From Luteimonas rhizosphaericola (lineage in GTDB: Bacteria; Pseudomonadota; Gammaproteobacteria; Xanthomonadales; Xanthomonadaceae): 64,000 bases of DNA. The number at the start of each line of letters is the position of its first letter. The first letter of the stretch is position 1. Positions 48,917 to 56,170 of this stretch are shown piece by piece. The notes under the pieces are model-generated. The model did no database searches and had not been told where the DNA came from. It saw only the letters and a program-made list of their open reading frames with translations. The DNA is taken from NCBI RefSeq assembly GCF_029888045.1, contig NZ_JARXRN010000025.1, positions 90,343 to 154,342 of the forward strand, given 5' to 3'. Position numbers and translations under genes: made by a program.

Positions 48917-48938
48917 CCGCCCGGAAACAGGGCCAGTC

Positions 48939-49063
48939 GTAGCCCGGATAAGCCCGCAGGGCGCATCCGGGATTCGCCGCCGAGTCCTGGTGCGGATCGC
49001 TCGCGCCGGTGCGGGATGACGTCGGCCGCCTTCCCCGGTGCGGCTTCGCCTTACCCGGGCTAC
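48939..49063. repeat. Paired interspersed repeat
   Basis: Left end GTAGCCCGGATAAGCCCGCA and right end CTTACCCGGGCTAC are 125 bp from end to end, between two convergent genes. The right end lacks one C of the CCCCGGGTGCGG block. Confidence 0.88.
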
Positions 49064-49141
49064 GTGGTGGCCGGTCCGGCGGCGCGAAGGCCTCGCTGCG
49101 GACCGACGCTGCGTACGGTGGCGCGGCGCCGAACCTCCGAA

Positions 49142-50002
49142 TCAACCCGCCCCGCGGGCCCTGTCCGCCGCCTGCAGGTACCGCGACGGATGCACCACCT
49201 CCACGTCATCCAGCCCGGTCATGCACTCGCGCAGCCAGTACACGTGGCCCACGCCGTACAGCACCACGATGTTGTCGCCGGGCTGCGCCACCTGCAGGAT
49301 GCGCGCGCAGATCTGCATGTTGCGCGCGTACCAGTCGGTCACCAGCTTCGCGCCGGGGTACTGGCCGTCGCCGGATACCCGCAGCCAGCGCCGGTACATG
49401 CGATGGTTGGCCTCGATCATCGCATCGCTGTTGAGCCAGTCCAGGTAGCCCGGGATCGAAAGCGTGGTGAGCCGTTCGCCCATCTGCCGGCCCACTTCGG
49501 CGCCCTCGGCCATGGTCTCGCGCATCTCGCGCGCGCCACGCGCCGCGGTCACCGCGCGCAGCGGATCCAGGTCGAACTCGCCGGTCACGTCCACCGCGTG
49601 CAGGCGCTTGATGCCGGCCTTCATCGCCAGCCGCTGCGCCACCTGGACAATCTCGTTGCGGTCGGTACGCAGCGCATCGGGATCCAGCGGCTCCGGCCAC
49701 ACCAGGTCGGTGCCGCCGGTGCGCGCTTCCACCGCCACCTTGGTGGGCGCGAACGCCAGCAGCGCGTCGGCCAGCGCTTCCAGCTCGGCCTGGCGGCGCG
49801 GCGCCAGGACGTCGTCGCTGTCGATGTTGACCGCGTCCTGGCCGGGGTTGTGCATGTGGAAGGTCCCCAGCAGCAGGATGCGGATCGGTCTGGCGTCCGC
49901 CGCAGCGACCGGGCCGGCCAGCAGCAGCGTGGCGGCAAGGCCCGCGGCCAGCAGGCGCGGGAGCGGCAGGAATCGCATGGCGAAGGAATGCGTAAGGGTC
50001 AT
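49142..50002 (-). CDS. Exported DUF5694/TraB-like protein
   Basis: The 286-residue protein has a signal peptide (about 8-35). The core starts IRILLLGTFHMHNPGQD and later has KVAVEARTGG and VVLYGVGHVYWL, the pattern GTFH...VE...GxGH seen in DUF5694 and TraB/PrgY-like proteins. The three motifs suggest a metal-dependent hydrolase fold. The start overlaps the stop of the upstream metalloprotease-like gene (49999-50002), so the two are coupled. Confidence 0.85.
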   Translation of the reverse strand: MTLTHSFAMRFLPLPRLLAAGLAATLLLAGPVAAADARPIRILLLGTFHMHNPGQDAVNIDSDDVLAPRRQAELEALADALLAFAPTKVAVEARTGGTDLVWPEPLDPDALRTDRNEIVQVAQRLAMKAGIKRLHAVDVTGEFDLDPLRAVTAARGAREMRETMAEGAEVGRQMGERLTTLSIPGYLDWLNSDAMIEANHRMYRRWLRVSGDGQYPGAKLVTDWYARNMQICARILQVAQPGDNIVVLYGVGHVYWLRECMTGLDDVEVVHPSRYLQAADRARGAG

Positions 50003-51126
50003 GGGGCCTCGTCGTCGACGCTGCTGATGAAGCCGGCCAGGGCCGGCAGGTAGGCGCGGAAATCGCGTTCGTGGCGGCCGGGCGCGTACGCATCGCGAAA
50101 ATGCTCGACCACTGGCCGGTACAGCGTGCCGCCCATCGCCTCGTTCTGCGCGAGGTGTGTCTCCGCCGACGTGCTGCCGAAACGTTCGCCCTTGAGGTGG
50201 ATCGCCACCGCATCCGACAGCACTTCGTGCACGAAGAAATAGGTGTCCAGCCGCGGATCCTCGAACACCTTGAACTGGCGGGAGAAGTCGTCGGCGTAGT
50301 CGATGGCCATCAGCACCTCGCGCTGGCCCTCGGCGAACTGCTCCAGCGCGATGTGGGTGGCTTCGTGCCAGACCGCGTTGGCCAGGGGTTCGTCGGCATA
50401 GTCGAAGCGCGCGGCATCGGTCGGGCCCTCGGGCAGGAACCGCGGGTCGAACGGCACCAGGATCGGGCCGTAGCCGGCGTGCCGCGGCGCCACCTCGTCG
50501 ATCACGATGTTGGCCTTGAGCACCACGCCCAGCGGCGAGATCGAGAAGTACAGCGTCTTGTCCAGCCCGGTGCCGTAGAAATCGGCGAGTTCGGGCAACG
50601 GGTCGGCCGCGTCCAGCCGCGCCTCGAACTGCGCCACCCAGCGCGCGTACTCGGCCTCGTGGGCGGCGAAGAAGCCGGCGAAATCCGAGTCCTTCGCGAA
50701 CTCGACCGCCAGCCGCAGGTACTCGCGCAGGTAGGCCTCGTCCCTGATCAGGCCCAGGTGGGCGAAGCCCTCCGGTTCCGCCAGCCTGGGGCCGGGGAAC
50801 TCGAGCGCCCAGCCCAGCTCGGCGAAGTCGTTGTACGGCAGCGTGCGCGCATGCACCACCGCGGGGTGATCGCGCAGGTGGCCGAACCATGCGTCCACGT
50901 CGCGGCGATAGTCGTACTCGCGCACCGGCGGGCCGTACACGCGCGCCAGGTAGTTGATGACGTGCAGCAGTTCGGTGCCCGGATGCACCGCCACCACGTG
51001 CGCGATCGCCGGGGCGTCGGGTGCAGCGAGTGTCGGTGCGGCGGTGGCGTCTCCGGGAACGGGAGGCCGGCTGCAGGCGGCCAGCAGCAGGGCGAGGCCG
51101 ATCGGGAACAGTCGCGTCACGTGCAT
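49999..51126 (-). CDS. Lipoprotein with HExxH motif (DUF4932-like metalloprotease candidate)
   Basis: The 375-residue lipoprotein has lipobox LLAAC with Cys18. The central AVWHEATHIALE carries the zinc-protease motif HEATH (His254, Glu255, His258). A third ligand may be the Glu in FFVHEVLSDAVAIHL about 40 residues later. The family resembles DUF4932. It would act in the periplasm, anchored to a membrane. It is co-transcribed with the TraB-like gene. Substrate unknown. Confidence 0.83.
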   Translation of the reverse strand: MHVTRLFPIGLALLLAACSRPPVPGDATAAPTLAAPDAPAIAHVVAVHPGTELLHVINYLARVYGPPVREYDYRRDVDAWFGHLRDHPAVVHARTLPYNDFAELGWALEFPGPRLAEPEGFAHLGLIRDEAYLREYLRLAVEFAKDSDFAGFFAAHEAEYARWVAQFEARLDAADPLPELADFYGTGLDKTLYFSISPLGVVLKANIVIDEVAPRHAGYGPILVPFDPRFLPEGPTDAARFDYADEPLANAVWHEATHIALEQFAEGQREVLMAIDYADDFSRQFKVFEDPRLDTYFFVHEVLSDAVAIHLKGERFGSTSAETHLAQNEAMGGTLYRPVVEHFRDAYAPGRHERDFRAYLPALAGFISSVDDEAP

Positions 51127-51288
51127 CGGTTGGAGCGGGACACGCGATGCATGGTAGCAACACCCATCGGCGCTACCCCGCGATGCTCGCCGCCGAAACG
51201 CGAAGGGCGCGCGTGAATGCGGACGCAGCGTGCCGCATCGGCCCTCCCACCGGAAGGCGGCCGCATGGCCCGCGCTTCCGCACGCACG

Positions 51289-51690
51289 TCAGCGCCGTCG
51301 CACCTGCGCCTGCCGCCGGCGCTCGGCCACGCCGGCCCAGTGCACCAGCCCGTGCAGCACCGCGAAGCACAGCACCAGCAGCGTCCACGCGACATCCAGG
51401 TTGAGGTACACGTTCGCCGCCCGGTTCAGCGCCCCCCATCCGGAGCGGCGCATCAGCCACGAGCCCTCGCCCAGCAGGCCGTGGACCGCCTGCGCCACCG
51501 ACGGCGAGCCCCAGCGCCCCGCCTCGACCAGCCCCCAGAGGCCCAGCCCCAGGCAGGCGAAGAACGCCACCGCCAGCGCGCCCCCCAGCCACGGCAGCAC
51601 CGCGCCCGCCCATCGCGCGTGCGGCCACAGCTGCAGCGCGCCCAGCCCCCAGGCCAGGGCAATCAGGCACAGCGCGAACAGCAGGGACAT
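51289..51690 (-). CDS. Small integral membrane protein
   Basis: The 133-residue protein has three or four hydrophobic helices (LLFALCLIALAWGLGALQLW, VLPWLGGALAVAFFACLGLGLWGLV, VAWTLLVLCFAVLHGLVHW) and a basic end. An ATG 15 nt upstream (51705) is also possible; neither start has a good SD. No family recognised. Confidence 0.68.
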   Translation of the reverse strand: MSLLFALCLIALAWGLGALQLWPHARWAGAVLPWLGGALAVAFFACLGLGLWGLVEAGRWGSPSVAQAVHGLLGEGSWLMRRSGWGALNRAANVYLNLDVAWTLLVLCFAVLHGLVHWAGVAERRRQAQVRRR

Positions 51691-51893
51691 GGGCGGCTCA
51701 TCCATCGTGGCGAGGCCACAGCATCGCCGGACGGCCCGGGAGGCGCGATGAACCGGGGCTCCGCCGCACGCGCGCAACCGCGCCGGCTGTGCGCGCCGGT
51801 GCCGGGAGTCCCGGTGCGGAGGCCGCCCTGTCTTCCGTCCGGTGCGCCGGCGCGCTATCGTCGCCGCCGGGGAAAAATGTGACGGGGGTCCGC

Positions 51894-52793
51894 ATGGGAC
51901 GCGGAAGGGGTAGCGCGCTCGGGACGCTGGCCAGGCTGCCTTGGCCAGTGGCGCTGGCGGCCGGCATCGCGGGCTTCGCACTGCTCCGCCATGGGCTGCC
52001 GGCATGGTTCGCGGATGGCGGCGGCGCGTTCGGCCAGCTCTTCGCACACGGCAATCCGTTCGCCCCGCTGGCCTGGCTGGTCCTCGCCGCGTGCGCCCTG
52101 GCCTCGCTGGCGTCGTTCGCCGCCGCCAGGCGGAGACGGACGCTGCTGGACGCGCAGACCGGACTGGATTCAGTGGCCGCGCTGGGCTGGCGCGACTTCG
52201 AGCGCCTGGTCGGCGAGGCTTTCCGCCGCCAGGGGTACGTGGTGGAAGAAAGCGGACTCGGCGGCGCCGACGGCGGCATCGACCTGGTGCTGCGCAAGGA
52301 CGACCGGCGCACGCTGGTGCAGTGCAAGCAGTGGCGCCGGCGCAAGGTGCCGGTCAACGTGGTGCGCGAAATGATGGGCCTGCTGGTCCATCACCGCGCC
52401 CACGCCGTGCGCATCGCCGCGCTGGGCGGCTTCAGCCGCGATGCGGCACGCTTCGCGGCCGCCAAGCCGATCGCGCTGATCGACGGCGACACCCTGCTGG
52501 CGATGATCCGCGGGGTGCAGGCGACGCCGCCGGGCGCGACCCGGGTGGCGCCCGGTGGCGCTCCGGGCACGCCAGCCAGCGCGCCGGCCGCCGACCGTGC
52601 CCGCGCTGCGGCCACGACCGCCGCATCCGCTGCCCAGGACGACGCGGCCCCGGACGATCCGCCCGCGCTCGCCGCCGAGACCACGCCCGACTGCCCGCGC
52701 TGCGGCGCGGCCATGGTCAGCCGCATCAACCGTTTCACCGCCGCCACGTTCTGGGGCTGCGCGAGCTTTCCCGCCTGCCGCGGCACGCGCTGA
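51894..52793 (+). CDS. Membrane-anchored Mrr-like nuclease with topoisomerase-type zinc ribbon
   Basis: The 299-residue protein starts at ATG 51894 after GGGGG. Two N-terminal TM segments (about 16-33 and 56-75) precede a restriction-endonuclease-like domain: FERLVGEAFRRQGYVVEESGLGGADGGIDLVLRKDDRRTLVQCKQWRRRKV (outline), with the D...Q-x-K signature. An Ala/Pro-rich linker leads to a C-terminal zinc ribbon CPRCG...WGCASFPACRGT like those of topoisomerase I. It may cut foreign or damaged DNA at the membrane. Similar proteins occur widely in Xanthomonadaceae. Confidence 0.88.
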   Translation: MGRGRGSALGTLARLPWPVALAAGIAGFALLRHGLPAWFADGGGAFGQLFAHGNPFAPLAWLVLAACALASLASFAAARRRRTLLDAQTGLDSVAALGWRDFERLVGEAFRRQGYVVEESGLGGADGGIDLVLRKDDRRTLVQCKQWRRRKVPVNVVREMMGLLVHHRAHAVRIAALGGFSRDAARFAAAKPIALIDGDTLLAMIRGVQATPPGATRVAPGGAPGTPASAPAADRARAAATTAASAAQDDAAPDDPPALAAETTPDCPRCGAAMVSRINRFTAATFWGCASFPACRGTR

Positions 52794-52841
52794 CCGGCCG
52801 CGGGTTTCGACCATCGCAGTCGCCACTCCGGGAGATCCGTC

Positions 52842-53141
52842 ATGAAGACGCTCGTCGTGCTGTTGATCCTTGCGGTCGCCGCCTGGGGCGGCTGGCGCCA
52901 CTTCAGGTCGAATGACGCGCGTGCCGGGGCGCCGCCGCGCCCGGCCCTCACGACGTCATCCGCGCCCGCGGTCGCACCCGGGCGGCCGGAGGTCGTGTCC
53001 GGCTTCACCTGCGATGGCCGCACCCATTGCTCGCAGATGCGCTCCTGCGAGGAGGCGACCTATTTCCTGCGGCATTGCCCGGACACGAAGATGGACGGCA
53101 ACTGCGACGGCGTCCCGTGCGAACGGCAGTGGTGCGGCTGA
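52842..53141 (+). CDS. Small membrane-anchored Excalibur protein
   Basis: The 99-residue protein has an N-terminal hydrophobic anchor (MKTLVVLLILAVAAWGGW), a Pro/Ala spacer and an Excalibur domain with six cysteines: FTCDGRTHCSQMRSC, then HCPDTKMDGNCDGVPCERQWC. A calcium-binding DGNCDG is visible. It lies 48 bp after the Mrr-like gene and may share its transcript. Exact function unknown. Confidence 0.87.
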   Translation: MKTLVVLLILAVAAWGGWRHFRSNDARAGAPPRPALTTSSAPAVAPGRPEVVSGFTCDGRTHCSQMRSCEEATYFLRHCPDTKMDGNCDGVPCERQWCG

Positions 53142-53192
53142 GTCCGCACGCGCCATCGCCGTTCCAAGGGCCGATCCGGGCGGGCCATGCGC

Positions 53193-53750
53193 TCAGGTGC
53201 CCGCCAGCCGCACCTCGATGCCCAGTGCGGAGGCGACCACGCGCATGCCTTCGTCGTCGCCGGCCAGCGTCATCCAGCCGGCGCGCGCGTCCGTGCCGGT
53301 CTCCCAGGTCCACAGGCTGTAGCCGTCCAGGCGCAGCTGGTCGTGCGCGGTCTCGAGCAGGGCATCGGTCGACGCCTGCGCGAGGAAGGCGTCGTCGGTC
53401 GGGTCTTCCACGCCCCAGTCGAAGGTGATGCCGAAGCGCGCGGCCAGTTCGGCGAGACAGTCGATCAGGGCGCCGGGATCGGTCTCCTCGATGTGGAAGC
53501 CGGACTTCCAGTCGATCACGTCCTTCAGCACCCACGCTACGTCGACGTCCTCCGCATCGCCGCCGTCGAGCGCTTCCTGGAACGCGCCGAACTGCTGCAG
53601 CGCCGCGTCCTCGTCGCCGGGATTGACGAGCAGCAGCAGCTGCCAGACCAGGGCCTCGGCCGAGAGGTCCTCGTCCAGGTCCATGCGATCGGCGTCGCCG
53701 GTGTAGTTGTCGTCCGGGTCGAATTCGGGGTCGGGCGTGGCCATGGTCAT
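53193..53750 (-). CDS. DUF6630-like acidic cytoplasmic protein
   Basis: The 185-residue acidic protein starts with an Asp-rich head. Then comes LVWQLLLLVNPGDEDAALQQFGAFQEAL, a typical segment of an uncharacterised family (DUF6630 by recollection), and later VLKDVIDWKSGFHIEETDPGALIDCLAELA. The start is ATG 53750 or 53744; neither has a good SD. No catalytic motif is seen. Confidence 0.75.
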   Translation of the reverse strand: MTMATPDPEFDPDDNYTGDADRMDLDEDLSAEALVWQLLLLVNPGDEDAALQQFGAFQEALDGGDAEDVDVAWVLKDVIDWKSGFHIEETDPGALIDCLAELAARFGITFDWGVEDPTDDAFLAQASTDALLETAHDQLRLDGYSLWTWETGTDARAGWMTLAGDDEGMRVVASALGIEVRLAGT

Positions 53751-54222
53751 GGGATCCGCGGGCAGGTGGGGCGCAGCGGCCGCGCGCGTGGTCGCACGGG
53801 CGGGTGCGTATGACATGCTAATGCGTCCATGGCCGCGGGCGTGTCGGGCACGTGCCGATGGCTGGCGGGAGCGCGCAACGGTTCGCGGGTTCAGGCGATG
53901 GACGCGTGCGTCGCCGCCCGGCGCAGGCGCGATGGAATCGGACGCCGCAGCGGAATCCCGCTCGCCTGCATGCGCCCGCACGCGCATTCCACAGCGCGGT
54001 GGCCCGGCTCCGTGCATCAGGCGTGGCGCATTGCGCGCCGCCCATGCAGCCACTTCCGATCCGTACCCGGACGGTAAGACGGCGTGAGGCCGCGGCCGGC
54101 GTGTCCGCACGGGATGCGAATCCCCGGTGTGGTCTCCTGCATGCGCAGGGCGGCCACGCGGGCGGCCGATCCGGCGTCACGGCGTTCGAGTCGTGTGCCC
54201 GAATCCGGAGAGGACAACCGAC
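53751..54222. other. 472-bp divergent non-coding region
   Basis: It lies between the DUF6630 gene and the EF-hand gene. I found no convincing gene, RNA, palindrome or promoter pair. The open frames in it lack SD sequences and have arginine/alanine-rich compositions typical of high-GC shadow frames. Confidence 0.5.
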
Positions 54223-54756
54223 ATGATGACCATCCACGCGTTCGCACTGACGGCCATGGCCATCGCCCTCTCCACCGGCGTCGCGTACGCTCAACAGCGC
54301 GCTGGTACCGGCAGCGAGGGTGCGCAACCGACGCCACCGGCGCGCCCTGCCGTGCAGCCCGTGCGACCGGTGGCACAGCCGGCCCGGCCGCTCGGCCAAT
54401 CCGCGCGTCCGCTCGCGCAGCCGACGCGTCCGCTGACGCAGCCGGTGCGGCCGCTCGCGGAGCCCACCCGGCCGCTGGTGCAGCCGCAGGTGCCCACCAC
54501 GCGTATCCCGGGGCAACCGCCGGGCACGGCGACGCGGGAGTTCGGCGGCGACCGCACGCCCGGCTACGAGGAGATCAACGCGCGCGGCGACGGCAGCGTG
54601 CGGCGGGTCGACCTGTCCCGGCACGCCGACCTGCAGGAGCGTTTCGGCGAGATCGACACCGTGCCCGACGGCACCATCACACGCGCCGAATACGAGGCCT
54701 GGAAGGCGCGCGAGCGGACCGGCGAGATGCTGCGTCCGCCGGACGGCGACGACTGA
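54223..54756 (+). CDS. Exported EF-hand protein with Pro-rich heptad repeat
   Basis: The 177-residue protein has tandem ATGs, SD GGAGAGGA and a signal peptide (MMTIHAFALTAMAIALSTGVAYAQQ). Seven copies of a seven-residue unit [AVT]RP(L/V/A)xQP cover residues 40-88. Two EF-hand-like loops follow, NARGDGSVRRVD (weak) and DTVPDGTITRAE. Same order and motifs as the protein at 18186: signal, Pro-rich spacer, two EF-hands separated by LSRHADLQ or LAAHPKLQ. The repeat region would form an extended polyproline stalk. A periplasmic calcium-binding role is likely. Confidence 0.85.
   Translation: MMTIHAFALTAMAIALSTGVAYAQQRAGTGSEGAQPTPPARPAVQPVRPVAQPARPLGQSARPLAQPTRPLTQPVRPLAEPTRPLVQPQVPTTRIPGQPPGTATREFGGDRTPGYEEINARGDGSVRRVDLSRHADLQERFGEIDTVPDGTITRAEYEAWKARERTGEMLRPPDGDD
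54340..54486 (+). repeat. Seven 21-bp coding repeats
   Basis: The repeats encode [AVT]RP[LVA]xQP units in the EF-hand protein. Units differ at the DNA level, so expansion is old or under coding selection. Confidence 0.82.
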
Positions 54757-55025
54757 CGCGCACGCTGCACGCCGGATCCGGGGCGACCTAGGCCACCCGA
54801 GGCCTGCGCGTCTGCGGCGACCCTGTCCGAGTCCGCGAGGCGCGCGCCGCAAGCGATGGGCGCGCTGCAGGATCGATGCCTCGTGCGCCTGTCCTGACGG
54901 TTGGCGTCAGGGGCGTGCCGGCACCGCGCAGGCGCTCGGCGCGCCCGACGCGATTCGGTCGCTGCGGGCGCCTGCGTTCACCCGCCAAGCGCCCGATATC
55001 GAAGTTCGGCCCCACACGCGTCCGA
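54757..55025. other. Non-coding stretch before the ArsR promoter
   Basis: This 269-bp segment begins with GCCGGATCCGGGG near the EF-hand stop and has no gene, repeat family member or clear terminator that I can identify. Confidence 0.5.
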
Positions 55026-55064
55026 TTGACATGCCTGATAACATTCACCAAGATGGGTGAATGT
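55026..55064 (+). promoter_or_regulatory. Leaderless-type promoter and operator of the ArsR/AHSA1 operon
   Basis: TTGACA (55026-55031), 17 nt, CAAGAT (55049-55054, weak) and 6 nt precede ATG 55061. The inverted repeat ACATTCACC (55041-55049) and GGTGAATGT (55056-55064) spans the -10 and the start codon. No SD is present. Confidence 0.65.
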
Positions 55065-55390
55065 TGAAGCACGACGCCCGCGACAATGTGCTGATCGCCT
55101 TCGCCGATCCGGTGCGGCGCGCGATCCTGGAGCGCCTCGCGCGCGGCGAGGCGCGCGTGACCGACGTGGCCGCGCCGTTCGCGATCTCGCTCAACTCGGT
55201 CTCCAAGCACATCCGCATCCTCGAGCGCGCGCGCCTGGTGCGGCGCCGCCGCGTGGGGCGCGAACACCTGCTGCGGATCGACCCGCGGCCGATCGAGGAC
55301 GCCGCGGCGTGGATGCACGCCCGCACCGCCCAGTGGAGCGGGCGCCTCGAGCGCCTCGCCCGGGTCCTCGATTCCGCATCGCCCGACTGA
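55061..55390 (+). CDS. ArsR-family transcription regulator
   Basis: The 109-residue winged-helix protein has NVLIAFADPVRRAILERLARGEARVTDVAAPFAISLNSVSKHIRILERARLVRRRRVGREHLL. It belongs to the ArsR branch that is paired with AHSA1-type genes. No metal-site cysteines are present. Its stop is 10 bp before the AHSA1-type gene. The inverted repeat over its start codon suggests that it represses its own operon. Confidence 0.93.
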   Translation: MLKHDARDNVLIAFADPVRRAILERLARGEARVTDVAAPFAISLNSVSKHIRILERARLVRRRRVGREHLLRIDPRPIEDAAAWMHARTAQWSGRLERLARVLDSASPD

Positions 55391-55400
55391 AGGAGCCCGC

Positions 55401-55832
55401 ATGACCGCGCCGATCCTGATCCGCGTCACCCACCGCTACGCGCATCCAGCCGCACGCGTGTTCGATGCCTGGCTGGACCCCGCCACCGTCGCGCGCTTCA
55501 TGTTCTCCGCCGAGACCGGCGGTCTGGTGCGCTGCGAACTCGACCCGCGCGTAGGCGGCCGCTTCGTCATGGTCGACCGCCGCGCCGATGGCGATGTCGA
55601 GCACTGCGGCCGCTACCTGGAGATCGACCGTCCGCACCGGCTGGTGTTCACCTTCGGCATTCCCGCCGTCTCGCCCGACGAGGACCGCATCACGCTGGAC
55701 TTCCGCGCGCTCGACGACGGCTGCGAACTCACGCTCACCGCCGAAATGGATCCGGCCTGGCGCGAGTACGAGGACAGCAGCCGCCAGGCCTGGGCGAAGA
55801 TGCTGGCGGCGCTGGAGCAGGCGTTGGACTGA
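55401..55832 (+). CDS. SRPBCC (AHSA1/CalC-like) protein
   Basis: The 143-residue protein has the AHSA1-type start VTHRYAHPAARVFDAWLDPATVARFM and later GGLVRCELDPRVGGRFVMVDRR, HCGRYLEIDRPHRLVFTFG and the C-terminal long helix WRE...WAKMLAALEQAL. The helix-grip fold forms a hydrophobic cavity. The pairing with ArsR is very common and no ligand is known. It is the second gene of the operon. Confidence 0.92.
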   Translation: MTAPILIRVTHRYAHPAARVFDAWLDPATVARFMFSAETGGLVRCELDPRVGGRFVMVDRRADGDVEHCGRYLEIDRPHRLVFTFGIPAVSPDEDRITLDFRALDDGCELTLTAEMDPAWREYEDSSRQAWAKMLAALEQALD

Positions 55833-55861
55833 CGGATGCGGGGCCCGGCGCGATCAGACGC

Positions 55862-56027
55862 GTCGCCCGGATACGGCCGCAGGCCACATCCGGCGAGACG
55901 GAGACATCGGAGCACGATCCGAGCCCGCGTCGTTCTGAGGGCGGCGGCGCTCCGTTGTGCCGGAGCGGGGGCGCTCGTCGTGTGGCCTGGCAGCGGCAGC
56001 CGGGTGCGCTTTGCTGACCCGGGCTAC
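55862..56027. repeat. Degenerate paired interspersed repeat
   Basis: The left end GTCGCCCGGATACGGCCGCA and right end GGTGCGCTTTGCTGACCCGG plus GCTAC carry several substitutions. The span is 166 bp. It fills the 338-bp gap before the peptidase gene, and no other feature was found there. Confidence 0.72.
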
Positions 56028-56170
56028 GGGACCGGCATGCGTGGCCGGAACCCGAATTCGCCGCATCCGGCAGGGGACCGCAATGGTGTGCCTGTCGGTT
56101 CGTCGGCGCTTTTCGCGTTCAAAACCAGGCACCCCGCACCTTGCGTTTCGTCCCGATCCGGAGAGCCCTG

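Noticed and set aside
53751..54222. Small exported protein genes in the gap before the second EF-hand gene
   Set aside because: Candidate frames lack SD sequences, have shadow-like Arg/Ala composition and overlap each other on both strands.
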